Source: Mycobacteroides chelonae CCUG 47445
GTDB lineage: Bacteria; Actinomycetota; Actinomycetes; Mycobacteriales; Mycobacteriaceae
Direction: 5' to 3'
NCBI RefSeq assembly: GCF_001632805.1
Contig: NZ_CP007220.1
Location: 558,001-622,000, forward strand
DNA: 64,000 nt
In this document: in pieces, positions 55,100 to 64,000 of the stretch
Position numbering within the stretch: the first letter of the stretch is position 1
How the letters are laid out: every line of letters starts with the position of its first letter
Notes under the pieces: model-generated
Databases searched by the model: none
Told to the model about the DNA's origin: nothing
The model's input: only the letters and a program-made list of their open reading frames with translations
Made by a program: the position numbers and the translations under genes

Positions 55100-56140
55100 T
55101 CAGGTGCGCGCGGCGGCATGGCACAGGCTGTGGCCGTCCGCTACGAAACCGGACGTGGGCCTGTCGTAGTCGCGGTACGACCAGGGCAGTGCCAGATCGG
55201 CGTTGTCCGCCACGGCCTTTGGTGAGAACTCCGCCATGGCAGCGGCGTCCTCATGACGGGCGAACACGTTCTGCACGTAGCGATGCCCGGTGTCGGGTGC
55301 GGTGAAAACCACCGCGCGCTCGGGGTTGCGTTCCTTCTCCCATTGCGCGGCAAGGAACGCCGCTCCAGTGGACAGTCCCGCGAAGACCGCGTGCCTGCGC
55401 AGTAGTTCGATGGCACCTGACTGTGCGGCGCCAAAGCCGATCCAGTGCACCGTGTCGTACAGGCTTGGGTCCACATTCTCGAAGGGAATGGAGCTGCCGA
55501 TGCCGGCAATGATGATGTCAGGGTCATCGAGATGTTCCGCGTCGAAAGTCACCGAGCCGAACGGCTGTATCCCCGCCAAGCGGGTATCGGGTGCATCGAC
55601 GCGCAGCTCGGTGGCGAGGCTGCCGGTTGATGCGCCGGTACCCACGCCGCCGACAAGGGTCAGCGCGGTGTCCCCGAGTTCGCGCCGGATCTGGTGAGCA
55701 ATCGGGCGGTACCCGGCGTAGTGAATGTCGTCGTGATACTGGCGCATCCAGTGGTAGTTGGGCTGCTCGCGCAGAATCTCGTGGATGCGGGCAACCCGGC
55801 GGTTCTGATCCAGTTTCAGGTTCGGAGTCGGGGGCATCTGCTCGAAGTGCGCGCCCAGGATGGCCAGCTGGACGCGCAGTGTCTCGTCGACCGTGGTGGA
55901 ACCCACGATGTGACATTTCAGGCCGTGGCGATGTGCGGCCAGCGCCAGGGCGTGCGCGTAGATACCACTGGAGCTGTCGAGGAGGGTCGTCTCGCGATCA
56001 ATCGCGCCGCTGTCCAGCAGCTGCTGCACGGCCGCCATGGCCGAAACAACCTTCATGGTCTCGAATCGCAGACAGAACATCCCGTCGGCCAACTGAATCA
56101 GGTCGGGGCGCCCCACCGACTCTGCGAAATGTCTGTCCAC
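55100..56140 (-). CDS. PLP-dependent cysteine synthase-like enzyme
   Basis: About 346 residues of the fold-type II PLP family (CysK/Cds1-like). The pyridoxal lysine is probably in FETMKVVSAMAAVQ, substrate loop SSSGIYAHALALAAHRHG, and phosphate-binding glycines in GGVGTGASTGSLATEL. Cds1-type enzymes desulfurate cysteine; the exact reaction is not certain. The start is unclear: GTG at 56140 gives a sensible length, while a GTG at 56290 adds an Arg/His-rich stretch that looks noncoding. Divergent from the MFS gene. Confidence 0.78.
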   Translation of the reverse strand: MDRHFAESVGRPDLIQLADGMFCLRFETMKVVSAMAAVQQLLDSGAIDRETTLLDSSSGIYAHALALAAHRHGLKCHIVGSTTVDETLRVQLAILGAHFEQMPPTPNLKLDQNRRVARIHEILREQPNYHWMRQYHDDIHYAGYRPIAHQIRRELGDTALTLVGGVGTGASTGSLATELRVDAPDTRLAGIQPFGSVTFDAEHLDDPDIIIAGIGSSIPFENVDPSLYDTVHWIGFGAAQSGAIELLRRHAVFAGLSTGAAFLAAQWEKERNPERAVVFTAPDTGHRYVQNVFARHEDAAAMAEFSPKAVADNADLALPWSYRDYDRPTSGFVADGHSLCHAAART

Positions 56141-56464
56141 TCTCAGCTGCCAGCCCTTCTGATCGTATTTGCCCTGTATGTCGACGACGTCGCTACCGCG
56201 CCTGCACGTAGTGTGGCGCGTCCGGTGCCATCGGCAACGTAGACGTGGGGGCCGTTGCCCGGTAAGACCGGGCTGCGATGATGTGTGCACCCATTCTGTA
56301 ACAGTCCCGCATGCTGCGCCGAGGCGCGCCGGGTACGGGTCGCGTACTTGGGAATGAGAATCGGGCGGCGCTTCCCGAAGGTCGTCTCAGCTACTGTCAC
56401 GTCCGAGTGGTCGTCGCTGTGCGGTCAATAGTTCCCGGTCGTCTCATATTTCCCCTATCGCTGT

Positions 56465-56486
56465 GCTGTCGTGTAGACAACACAGC
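56465..56486. promoter_or_regulatory. Candidate operator before the MFS gene
   Basis: Imperfect inverted repeat, GCTGTCGTGT then AG then ACAACACAGC (8 of 10 pairs), ends one base before the GTG of the MFS gene. It may block translation or transcription start of the exporter; regulator unknown. Confidence 0.35.
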
Positions 56487-56487
56487 T

Positions 56488-57714
56488 GTGACATCGCCTC
56501 ACCCCGCGGAGCCGAGCGCCCCGTCCGTGCTCCGCAGCGTTCCCTTCCTGCGGTTGTGGATAGGCACCACTGCCTCGGGTTTGGCGACCTGGATGTTGCC
56601 CATCGTGCTCGGATTCGCGGTCCTCGACGGAACCTTGTCGGCAACCGCGCTAGGTCTGGTTCTCGCCGCCCGGACCGTCGGGTTCTTGGCGGCTGTCCCG
56701 CTGGGAGGCGTTCTCGCGGATCGCTATTCGCGACGTGGCGTGATCGCGGTGTCTTCGATGCTGGCAGCAGTGGGGCATCTGGTGATCGCGGGAGGTATCC
56801 ACCACGTGATTGCGATTCCGGCAGCGGCCGCGGTGCTGGCTGGGGCGGGGCAGGGTGCGTGCCGGCCTTCCTATCAGGCATTGACCGCTGAGGTGGTCGC
56901 GGTGTCGCAGCGTCAGCAGGCGAATGCCGCCATCACCATTGCCGTGCGGGTGGTGACGCTCGTCGCGCCTGGGGTGGCGGCGTTGGCTGCTGCCCGGCTG
57001 GGGGTTGCCCCGCTGCTGATAGTTCTCGCGGGATTGTGGCTTCTGTCTGCGCTCGCACCGCCGGCGGGACGTGGCCGAGCCGAGGCGGCTGGTTCAGGTT
57101 TCACCGTGTTCAGCGACTTCGCCGACGGGTTCCGAGAGGCTCGCCGTCACCCGTGGTTCCTCGCGGGCCTGGCGGCGTTGACCGCGGTGATCGCGACCGG
57201 TTATTCGGCCACCGGGGTTGCGCTGCCGTTGGTAAGCCGTGACAGGTATGGGACTGAAGTGCTGTTAGCAAGCGCGACAACGGCATACGTCGCCGGAGCG
57301 CTTATCGGCGCGATCCTTATCAGTCGCTGGCGCCCGCGTAACCAAGGCTGGGCGGCGCTCGCAGGCCTCGCGCTTTACAGCGCGGCACCGCTGAGCTTGA
57401 TGCTGCCCGTGCCTCTGGCGATCGTGGTGATGGCCTACGTGATCACCGGTATGGGCATCGAGCTTTTCAATGTTCCCTGGTTTACCGCCACCCAGCGCGA
57501 AGTCGAACCCGACAAACTGGCCCGGGTGTCTTCTCTGGACTTTCTGCTGTCCTACGGTTTGGCGCCACTGGGCCTGGTGATCATCGCCCCGGCGATGGAT
57601 CACTTCGGTAGCGCGCCGGTGCTGGCAGTGTGTGCGGCGGTTTGCTTGTTGGCGCCTGCCGCTGCGGCCTTGACGCCGAGCTCACGGCACTTTGGCCAGG
57701 AGCCTCGCTCCTGA
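56488..57714 (+). CDS. Major facilitator superfamily transporter
   Basis: A 408-residue MFS protein with twelve predicted helices and the loop-2 motif GGVLADRYSRRG, typical of drug/proton antiporters of the MFS-3 (EntS-like) group. Start taken as GTG 56488 (VTSPHPAEP); the preceding frame lacks transporter features. Exported substrate is not evident. The gene next to it is a divergent cysteine-synthase-like enzyme, so a sulfur compound or amino acid is one possibility (inference). Confidence 0.85.
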   Translation: MTSPHPAEPSAPSVLRSVPFLRLWIGTTASGLATWMLPIVLGFAVLDGTLSATALGLVLAARTVGFLAAVPLGGVLADRYSRRGVIAVSSMLAAVGHLVIAGGIHHVIAIPAAAAVLAGAGQGACRPSYQALTAEVVAVSQRQQANAAITIAVRVVTLVAPGVAALAAARLGVAPLLIVLAGLWLLSALAPPAGRGRAEAAGSGFTVFSDFADGFREARRHPWFLAGLAALTAVIATGYSATGVALPLVSRDRYGTEVLLASATTAYVAGALIGAILISRWRPRNQGWAALAGLALYSAAPLSLMLPVPLAIVVMAYVITGMGIELFNVPWFTATQREVEPDKLARVSSLDFLLSYGLAPLGLVIIAPAMDHFGSAPVLAVCAAVCLLAPAAAALTPSSRHFGQEPRS

Positions 57715-58027
57715 GAGCAGTCGGTGCTCTGCAGTGAGTCGTGCCGAATGCCCCCGAAGTTCCTGAGACGAAGGTCACCGCGACGGACGTTACCTCCCGG
57801 TGATTGCGGTCTGGTCTCCAAAACTGCAGGGCAATAACGAATTATCCGCTGTGGTTCGTGGTGGCGAGCCCACAGAAAACTACTGCTTCGTCAAGTCTTG
57901 GGAACTATTTCGGTCATCGAATCGACTGCTGTGTTAGTGGTCGCCGGTAGTCGGCGGCCGGGCGGTGAGACCGAAGGTGCCCATCCAATCGCCGAGAGGC
58001 GAGGGCTGAATCAGGAATAGGGAGTCG
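57715..58027. other. 313-bp upstream region of the isonitrile lipopeptide cluster
   Basis: Contains no gene I can support. An AT-rich imperfect palindrome ATAACGAATTAT (57834-57845) stands out in the GC-rich context and could be part of a promoter or metal-regulator site. No exact Zur or IdeR site was seen. Confidence 0.35.
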
Positions 58028-58897
58028 ATGACGCTCAATGTGAAGGGCGAGGGACTGGGCACGCAGGTCACGGGGATTGATCCCGGGAACCTGGACGGAA
58101 TCACCACACAGGAGATCCGCGAACTCGTTTACCGGAACAAGCTCGTCGTCCTCAAGGATGTTCATCCCTCACCCGCGGAGTTCATCCAGCTGGGGAGATT
58201 GATCGGGGAGATAGTGCCCTATTACGAGCCGGTGTATCACCACGAGGACCACCCGGAAATCTTTGTCTCGTCTACGGAAGAGGGACAAGGGGTTCCGCGG
58301 ACCGGCGCATTCTGGCACGTCGATTACATGTTCATGCCCGAACCCTTCGCGTTCTCCATGGTGGTGCCATTGGCGGTGCCCGGGAGTGATCGGGGAACCT
58401 ATTTCATCGATCTCAACAAGGTGTGGGAATCGTTGCCGAGCACAGTAAAGGACTCTGTGCGTGGGACGTTCAGCACACACACGCCCCGCCGCTACATCAA
58501 GATCCGGCCCAGTGATGTCTACCGGCCCATCGGAGAAATCCTGGCCGAGATCGAAAGGGTCACACCGCCCCAGAAGTGGCCCACGGTGATCAAGCACCCG
58601 CAGACGGGGGAAGAGATCCTCTACATCTGCGAGGCCGGCACCGAGACGATCGAGGACGGGGATGGAAGGCTGCTCGATGCTGCGCTGCTTCAGCAGCTAC
58701 TCGAAGAGTCGGGGCAGCTCGATCCCGACTACGCGTCGCCGTTCATCCACGCCCAGCACTACGAGGTCGGGGATATTGTGCTGTGGGACAACAGAGCTCT
58801 GGTGCACCGTGCAAAGCATGGAACAGCGGCGGGCACGCTGACGACCCACCGCCTGACCATGCTGGACGGTCTTGAGACACCCGGATACGCGGCGTGA
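58028..58897 (+). CDS. Non-heme Fe(II)/2-oxoglutarate oxidase, ScoE/Rv0097-like
   Basis: A 289-residue TauD/TfdA-family protein. The iron facial triad is His-x-Asp in FWHVDYMF (about residues 99-101) and a distal His near VHRAKHG; the Arg in THRLTM binds 2-oxoglutarate. In this family (ScoE, Rv0097) oxidative decarboxylation of an N-carboxymethyl-3-amino acid forms an isonitrile. The ATG is preceded by GGGAG three bases away. GTGA overlap with the next gene. The neighbours FcoT, FadD10-like, ACP and NRPS confirm the pathway. Confidence 0.9.
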   Translation: MTLNVKGEGLGTQVTGIDPGNLDGITTQEIRELVYRNKLVVLKDVHPSPAEFIQLGRLIGEIVPYYEPVYHHEDHPEIFVSSTEEGQGVPRTGAFWHVDYMFMPEPFAFSMVVPLAVPGSDRGTYFIDLNKVWESLPSTVKDSVRGTFSTHTPRRYIKIRPSDVYRPIGEILAEIERVTPPQKWPTVIKHPQTGEEILYICEAGTETIEDGDGRLLDAALLQQLLEESGQLDPDYASPFIHAQHYEVGDIVLWDNRALVHRAKHGTAAGTLTTHRLTMLDGLETPGYAA

Positions 58898-59448
58898 GCG
58901 CGGTCGCGGCGACCCTGTCGGTACAGACCGGGCTGCCTTCCACCGGCATGGCCCCGATCGACGAGGATCTACTCGGCAGAGTGCTTGAGCCATATTCCTA
59001 CAAGGGATGTCGCTATCTGTCCGATGCCGAATACGGAATCACGTCGGACGCGGTGCACGCGCAGGGCAATTTCGCGATCAATGAGTCCGCCTATATCCGG
59101 AGCACGGGGCATTTCAACGCCGTCGAGTTGGTGCTGTGCTTCAACCAGCTGGCGTACTGTGCATTCGCTCAGGGTGTTGTCAACGACGATATCTGGGCAT
59201 TCCGGGGCTGGTCGATCGATGACTACTGCCAGAACCAACTCGCCAATATGTTGATCAAGAGCACATCGTCCCGGTTCCGGCGGCTGGTCAACGCGCAGCG
59301 GTTCTCCGCCCGCCTACAGGCCCGCAATTTCCACATCGTCGACCGGTCGTGGCGTTATCTCCAATTCCACAGCACCATCGAATTCTGGGACCAGGACGGA
59401 GGATCCGCGGCCGGAGAGTTCGAGCTCGCGGTCCTGAACATCCCGTAG
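58894..59448 (+). CDS. FcoT-like acyl thioesterase/ScoD-type enzyme
   Basis: A 184-residue hot-dog fold protein matching Rv0098 (FcoT), with GNFAINESAYIRSTGHFNAV and VLCFNQLAYCAFAQGV. In the isonitrile pathway the homolog ScoD adds glycine to an alpha,beta-unsaturated acyl-ACP and releases it. GTG start inside the end of the preceding gene. The next gene starts 28 bp later. Confidence 0.88.
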   Translation: MSAVAATLSVQTGLPSTGMAPIDEDLLGRVLEPYSYKGCRYLSDAEYGITSDAVHAQGNFAINESAYIRSTGHFNAVELVLCFNQLAYCAFAQGVVNDDIWAFRGWSIDDYCQNQLANMLIKSTSSRFRRLVNAQRFSARLQARNFHIVDRSWRYLQFHSTIEFWDQDGGSAAGEFELAVLNIP

Positions 59449-59476
59449 CCCCCGACAGGAAGCGTCTCCCTCTGCC

Positions 59477-60991
59477 ATGTCCGCGCCACCACCCACCGTT
59501 TGGGAACGAGTCCTCGAGCAGGCCCGTATCCGGCAAGATCTCATCGCCTTGCGCCGCAGTGACGGCACCGGTGCCGTGAGTTACGCAGAGCTCGTCGCCG
59601 AGGTCGGAGGGCTCGCCGCGGCCCTTCGGGCACAGTCGGTGATTCGGGGATCACGGGTTGTGGTGCTGTCGGACAACGGACCCCAGACCTACCTTTCGGT
59701 ACTCGCGTGTGCGCAGATCGGCGCCATCGCCGTCATGGTGGACAAGGACCTGCCCGCCGCCGCCATCGCGCGGTTCTGCGAGATCACCGATCCGGCCGCG
59801 ATCCTCCCGGATGCGGCCGAGGCAACCGGCGGGCTTGATGACCCGAATAGCGATATAGATTGGCCGGCAACGCATACCGGAAGTGACGCCGACGCCCCGC
59901 TCGCGATGATCTTCACCAGCGGAACGACAGGTGAACCGAAAGCCGTGCTGCTCGCTCACCGCACGTTCTTCGCCATCCCGGATATCCTGCGCGATGAGGG
60001 GCTGAGCTGGATCGACTGGGTCGCGGGCGAGACGAGCTATTCGCCCTTGCCTGCAACGCATATCGGTGGGCTCTGGTGGATCCTCAATGGCCTGATGCAC
60101 GGCGCATCGTGTATCACCGGCGGCGAGGGTGGGGCATCGTTGATGGACCTGCTGGTGGGCAATGAGGTGGCGACTGCTTGCCTGGTGCCCACTCTCTTGA
60201 CCAGGTTGGTGTCCGAACTCAGAATCACCGGGCAAGACGTTTCCTCGTTGCGGTTCATAGCCTATGGCGGCTCACGGGCGATCCCGGACGATGTGCAGTT
60301 CATCGAAGCCGCGGGGGTGCGAACGGCTCAGGTCTATGGCCTGAGTGAAACTGGTTGTACCGCACTGTGTCTGCCCACCGACGAGGAATCGCTCGCCAGG
60401 ATCGAGCAGGGTGCGGTCGGCCGTCCCTATCCCGGAGTGCAGACCTTCCTCTCGGACAGCGAGACCGGCGGACCCATGGACGGCGGCACCTCTGCGCCGT
60501 ACGGCACGCTGTGGATCAAGTCGCCGGCCAACATGCTCGGTTACTGGGGAAATCCCGACCGTACCCGTGAGGTGCTGGCCGACGGATGGGTGAACACCGG
60601 TGACCTGGTGGAGCATCGTGACGATGGCTTCTTCTACATCAGGGGGCGTTCCTCGGAGATGATCATCTCCGGAGGGGTCAACGTGGTACCGGACGAGGTT
60701 GACAGGATCGCCGAAAGCGTTGCAGGCGTGGGTGAAGCGGCGTGCTACGAGATACCGGACGAGGAGTTCGGCGCGCTGGTCGGTTTGGCGGTGGTACCGG
60801 CCGCGCAGCTTGACGAGCTGGGCACGGTTGAGCTCAAGCAGCGGATCGCGGCCAAGTACCGCCACGAATCCGAGTCGATGGCCAGGCCGTCGATCATCGC
60901 AGTAGTCGCAGATATCCCGCGGACGAAGTCCGGCAAGGTCATGCGTTCGGCATTGGCCGCCTCGCTGAATGGGGCACTGACGCGTGCCTGA
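59477..60991 (+). CDS. fadD10: Fatty acyl-AMP ligase, FadD10-like
   Basis: A 504-residue adenylate-forming enzyme. P-loop MIFTSGTTGEPKAV near residue 145, YGLSETG near 290, the GDL motif in NTGDLVEHRDDG and a C-terminal lysine in TKSGKVMRS. In mycobacteria FadD10 (Rv0099) activates a fatty acid and loads it on the dedicated ACP. It overlaps the ACP gene by eight bases. Confidence 0.9.
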   Translation: MSAPPPTVWERVLEQARIRQDLIALRRSDGTGAVSYAELVAEVGGLAAALRAQSVIRGSRVVVLSDNGPQTYLSVLACAQIGAIAVMVDKDLPAAAIARFCEITDPAAILPDAAEATGGLDDPNSDIDWPATHTGSDADAPLAMIFTSGTTGEPKAVLLAHRTFFAIPDILRDEGLSWIDWVAGETSYSPLPATHIGGLWWILNGLMHGASCITGGEGGASLMDLLVGNEVATACLVPTLLTRLVSELRITGQDVSSLRFIAYGGSRAIPDDVQFIEAAGVRTAQVYGLSETGCTALCLPTDEESLARIEQGAVGRPYPGVQTFLSDSETGGPMDGGTSAPYGTLWIKSPANMLGYWGNPDRTREVLADGWVNTGDLVEHRDDGFFYIRGRSSEMIISGGVNVVPDEVDRIAESVAGVGEAACYEIPDEEFGALVGLAVVPAAQLDELGTVELKQRIAAKYRHESESMARPSIIAVVADIPRTKSGKVMRSALAASLNGALTRA

Positions 60992-61235
60992 CAACGTGCG
61001 GAACCGGATCGTGGCGGCCGTCTGCGACGTGCTGTACATCTCCGAATCGGAGCTTTTCGACGGCGATGCCACTGATCTTCGAGAGCTGGGTCTGGACTCG
61101 GTCCGTTTCGTGCTGTTGATGAAACAGCTGGGTGTAGCCCGAGGGTCGGATCTGCAGAAGCGTTTGGTCTCGGATCTCTCCGTCGCCGGATGGGCGCAGG
61201 TGTTGGAGCAGGCGCAGCCGGAGGGCGTCACATGA
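60984..61235 (+). CDS. Acyl carrier protein, Rv0100-like
   Basis: An 83-residue carrier protein with the phosphopantetheine serine in LRELGLDSVRFVLLM. GTG start inside fadD10; stop overlaps the NRPS start as ATGA. It receives the acyl chain from FadD10 and hands it to the FcoT-like enzyme and the oxidase. Confidence 0.9.
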   Translation: MPDNVRNRIVAAVCDVLYISESELFDGDATDLRELGLDSVRFVLLMKQLGVARGSDLQKRLVSDLSVAGWAQVLEQAQPEGVT

Positions 61236-64000
61236 CGCTGGCGGTGGAACCTCGAGTTGACCGGGTGTCGTTGAGCAGGTCCCAGCAGAACATGTACAAC
61301 GGCGCGTCGCAGGCCGATGACCCCCGGCTGTATCTGATCGGGAAGAGCTACCGGCTTCATCCCATCGAGGGTCCGGTGTTCATGTCCGCGCTGGAAGCGG
61401 CAGTAGTCGCCAACGCGGTCCAGCTGTGTGTCCTCGAACACGTGCCAGGTGAATCACGCTACCCAGAACTGGTGCGGCGATTGCAGTTCGGCGACATCGT
61501 GCAGACGGCTGCGGACACGGGTGATCCGACAACGCGGGGCGCTGACGAGCTTGTCCGCATGTGGTCAACAGACCTCGAAGCCAAGCCGCTCGTGCGTTAC
61601 ACCGTCCACACCGGAACGGACGGGCGCGTGGTGGGGCTCGACATCCACGCGCACCACCTCCTGCTCGATGGCGGCGCCATCGCGGTGATAGAGACCGATC
61701 TCGGCCGGCAGCTAGCAGGCTTCGAGGAGACCGAAACCCCATGTCCAAGAGCATCTCTAGCGAAGATTTCTGAGGCGCACAGCCGCGAGGCCACCAAGAC
61801 AGACGAATCGTTGCGACGGTTTGGTCAGGCAGTGCAGCGCGAACTCGCCGACGCATCCCACACCGGCGGATACGGAAATGATGCAGGCGGTGGGCCGGTA
61901 GGGGCGGCCAGAGGCGTTCTGCAGGAGTCGGTCACCTTAGCCGGTAAGGCCTTCGAGAAGATCGAAACGCTGTCCGAAGTCAAGCAGGTGCCGTTGAACA
62001 TTCTGGTGGCTGCGGCCGCGATCGCAGTGGATGCAAGTCTGCGGCAGAGCACAGCCACCCTGCTGATTCATGCGGTGGACAACAGGTTCGGGGAACCCGA
62101 GCTGAACGTCGCAACCTGTCTGGTCAATTCGATCGCGCATCCGGTCCGTTTCCCTGCTTTTGCCTCCGTACAGGATGTCGTACACGCGCTGGACCGTGAC
62201 TATGTCAGAGCCTCGCGGCGCCGGTGGCTCCGCGAGGAACAGTATCGCCGAATGTACTTGGCAATAAACAAGACCTCGCACGTCGATGCGCTGACCTTCA
62301 ACTTCATCCGCGAGACATGTGCACCCACCCTTCGCCCGTTCCTGACGGCAGCGCCCTGCGCCACCGATATCGGCCCGGTGGAAGGTATGACCGTGTCGTG
62401 CGTCGTCGACGAGGAACAACGAACACTCACCTTGTCGATCTGGAACCGCGCAGACGTGGACGACGCGAATACACCGCCGTTATGGATAGCCGAACGGATC
62501 GCGGCGGCGCTGGGCTCGATGGAAGCCATGTGGCACTTACCGATTGCCATGACTGTGAACGAGTGGTTCGGGATCGGTGTCGACGGCACACGACGCCGTG
62601 GTGATGAGTGTGTGCGAGCCGAGGCCGCCGCGACGCCCGCTTGGTTCCTTGACACCGACGGTGGCGTGGATCGGTTCCTGCGAGGGCGGCAGTTCGTCGA
62701 GCCGTGGATCGCGCGGCTGGTCACGGACGGCGTCGCGCCGGGGGACATCGTGGTGTGCGTTGACGACGACACCGACAAGACCGTCGACCTTCTGATCGCC
62801 TGCCACCTCGCAGGCTGCGGATACAGCGTGTGTGATAGCGCGAAAGATATGCCGCTGCGGGCCGATTCCATCACCGAGCATGGTGGTGCCGCAACACGCG
62901 TTGTCGACACCGCAGCACCGATCCCGATGAACCTGGACGGTGCGATGCGGCGGCTCGTCGAAGAGCGCACCGAGGAGGTCGTCCGGGACGCCGGCCTGGC
63001 AACCAGGACGGCGTACATCATGGCTACCTCGGGGTCGACCGGTCGGCCCAAACTCGTGCCGGTAACGCACGGTGCACTCGCACTGTTCGCCCGCGCGGCC
63101 GTGCATGCCTACGGTTGGGAGGCGCGGGACAGCATCCTCCAATGCGCGCCATTGACATCGGATATCAGCGTGGAGGAGATATTCGGTGGAGCGGTCTGTG
63201 GAGCGCGGATAATCCGTTCTACGGCAATGAGGTCCGGAGATCTGGCTGCACTCGTTCGGGACATCCAAGTGCTGGAACCAACCCTGATCGATCTGCCGAC
63301 CGCCGTGTGGCACCTGCTGTGCGATGACGTCGAGGCGTTGGCGGCGATCGGTGGTTCTGCTCTTCGGCAGGTGATCGTCGGCGGTGAGGCAATCCGTCCG
63401 AGCGCGGTCGACACCTGGCTGGAGTCCGCCGGTGCGCAGGGGGTCTCACTCATCTCGAGCTACGGTCCGACCGAAACCACCGTCGTCGTTACGTATATAC
63501 CGATCGACGGTATGCGGCACGGTGATGGTTCTGAGCGGCTTCGGGTGGGCCTGCCAGTGGTGCCCAACACGGTCTTTGTCGCGTTCGGAGAGATCGTGGT
63601 TGTCGGAGAAGCTGTTTCGGCGGGCTACCTCGGGACACCGGGTGACAGCTTCGGTGTGGTCCGCACCGCCGATGGAGCATCCCGGAGGGCATTCGCCACC
63701 GCCGACCGCGTCGTGTTCGACGAGGATGGATTCCCCGCCTTCTCCGGGCGCCGTGACGCCATCGTGAAGATTTCCGGGAGAAGGATCGACACCGCCGCGA
63801 TCGTTCGACGTGTCTGGGAGGAACCCGGTATCGCTGATGTCGGAGTGGGGTTACACCGGGGCGCGCTGGTGGTGTGGTTCCAGGCTCGTAAAGACCTGAA
63901 CGACAACGAATTGGCGACGCGGATCAGGCGACTTCTGGCGGACTCGGGTGTCTCTTCTTTCTTTGTGGTGAGTGTGTCGCGCATCCCACGTAAGCCCAAC
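61232..64000 (+). CDS. nrp: Nonribosomal peptide synthetase, Rv0101/ScoA-like (3' end outside window)
   Basis: The frame from ATG 61232 stays open for 923 codons to the edge. Residues about 1-430 are a condensation domain with the complete HHLLLDG motif near residue 140; about 470-923 are an adenylation domain with MATSGSTGRPKLVPVTH (A3) near residue 592, SYGPTETTV (A5) and FSGRRDAIVKISGRR (A7-A8). Its codon use includes more TTA, CTA, AGA and ATA codons than the sterol genes, hinting at a different history. In Rv0101 two C-A-carrier modules and a terminal reductase are expected; only the first module start is visible. Probably couples the isonitrile acid to an amino acid. Confidence 0.93.
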   Translation, partial: MTLAVEPRVDRVSLSRSQQNMYNGASQADDPRLYLIGKSYRLHPIEGPVFMSALEAAVVANAVQLCVLEHVPGESRYPELVRRLQFGDIVQTAADTGDPTTRGADELVRMWSTDLEAKPLVRYTVHTGTDGRVVGLDIHAHHLLLDGGAIAVIETDLGRQLAGFEETETPCPRASLAKISEAHSREATKTDESLRRFGQAVQRELADASHTGGYGNDAGGGPVGAARGVLQESVTLAGKAFEKIETLSEVKQVPLNILVAAAAIAVDASLRQSTATLLIHAVDNRFGEPELNVATCLVNSIAHPVRFPAFASVQDVVHALDRDYVRASRRRWLREEQYRRMYLAINKTSHVDALTFNFIRETCAPTLRPFLTAAPCATDIGPVEGMTVSCVVDEEQRTLTLSIWNRADVDDANTPPLWIAERIAAALGSMEAMWHLPIAMTVNEWFGIGVDGTRRRGDECVRAEAAATPAWFLDTDGGVDRFLRGRQFVEPWIARLVTDGVAPGDIVVCVDDDTDKTVDLLIACHLAGCGYSVCDSAKDMPLRADSITEHGGAATRVVDTAAPIPMNLDGAMRRLVEERTEEVVRDAGLATRTAYIMATSGSTGRPKLVPVTHGALALFARAAVHAYGWEARDSILQCAPLTSDISVEEIFGGAVCGARIIRSTAMRSGDLAALVRDIQVLEPTLIDLPTAVWHLLCDDVEALAAIGGSALRQVIVGGEAIRPSAVDTWLESAGAQGVSLISSYGPTETTVVVTYIPIDGMRHGDGSERLRVGLPVVPNTVFVAFGEIVVVGEAVSAGYLGTPGDSFGVVRTADGASRRAFATADRVVFDEDGFPAFSGRRDAIVKISGRRIDTAAIVRRVWEEPGIADVGVGLHRGALVVWFQARKDLNDNELATRIRRLLADSGVSSFFVVSVSRIPRKPN

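Noticed and set aside
55100..56290. Longer start for the cysteine-synthase-like gene at 56290
   Set aside because: The added N-terminal 50 codons are Arg/His/Thr rich and look noncoding; no ribosome site was found.

Overview
The window is high-GC actinobacterial DNA. Its proteins and gene order closely match mycobacteria: cholesterol-degradation genes in the order of the M. tuberculosis Rv3534c-Rv3556c region, a groEL2 neighbourhood like Rv0435c-Rv0440, MspA-type porin, EspI/MinD-like ATPases and an Rv0097-Rv0101-like cluster. The two M. tuberculosis blocks are joined differently here and there is no PE/PPE or ESX secretion gene. A rapidly growing mycobacterium, possibly the Mycobacteroides abscessus/chelonae group, is the best guess (inference; no database was searched).

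Region 1 (1-26661) is a steroid catabolism island. A 5'-truncated fadA6 thiolase, ipdC-ipdB-ipdA-echA20 and two short-chain dehydrogenases (SDRs) handle the last C and D rings and carry an exact KstR2 operator between the divergent units. A Ddn-like F420 protein, two tandem CYP125-type P450s, fadA5, fadE28-fadE29-chsH2-chsH1-ltp2, a MaoC hydratase, kstD, an extra KstD-like flavoprotein and hsaEGF do side-chain removal, ring opening and processing of the ring A fragment. Three exact KstR operators sit at 9082, 11700 and 22151. A Tat-type Ami1 amidase and a membrane protein are interleaved.

Region 2 (27045-38348) has two long proline-rich proteins with C-terminal MinD-like ATPase domains, separated by a possible 40-residue ORF, facing a six-gene Mrp Na+/H+ antiporter operon in which mrpA and mrpB are fused.

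Region 3 (38429-57714) is mixed housekeeping: a CDC48-like AAA ATPase, pssA, psd, moeA, HAD phosphatase, a glyoxalase-fold protein, an MspA-like porin with a coupled small secreted protein, two paralogous SDRs around a helicase, a TetR regulator, an ECF sigma/zinc anti-sigma/DUF417 operon, groEL2 behind two CIRCE elements, a proline-rich membrane protein, a cysteine-synthase-like PLP enzyme and an MFS exporter.

Region 4 (58028-64000) is the start of an isonitrile-lipopeptide type cluster (non-heme iron oxidase, FcoT-like thioesterase, FadD10-like acyl-AMP ligase, ACP, NRPS); the NRPS runs off the window.

The most unusual signals are: (i) a family of palindromes with an exact 54-bp core (five copies), two of which bracket a DUF559/Vsr-like nuclease gene, one supplying its stop codon; (ii) a symmetric -10 element at 8686-8692 placed exactly 6 nt from two divergent start codons; (iii) a homogenised 219-bp tract shared by the two CYP125 paralogs; (iv) the tandem MinD-like ATPase pair with a small ORF between them.
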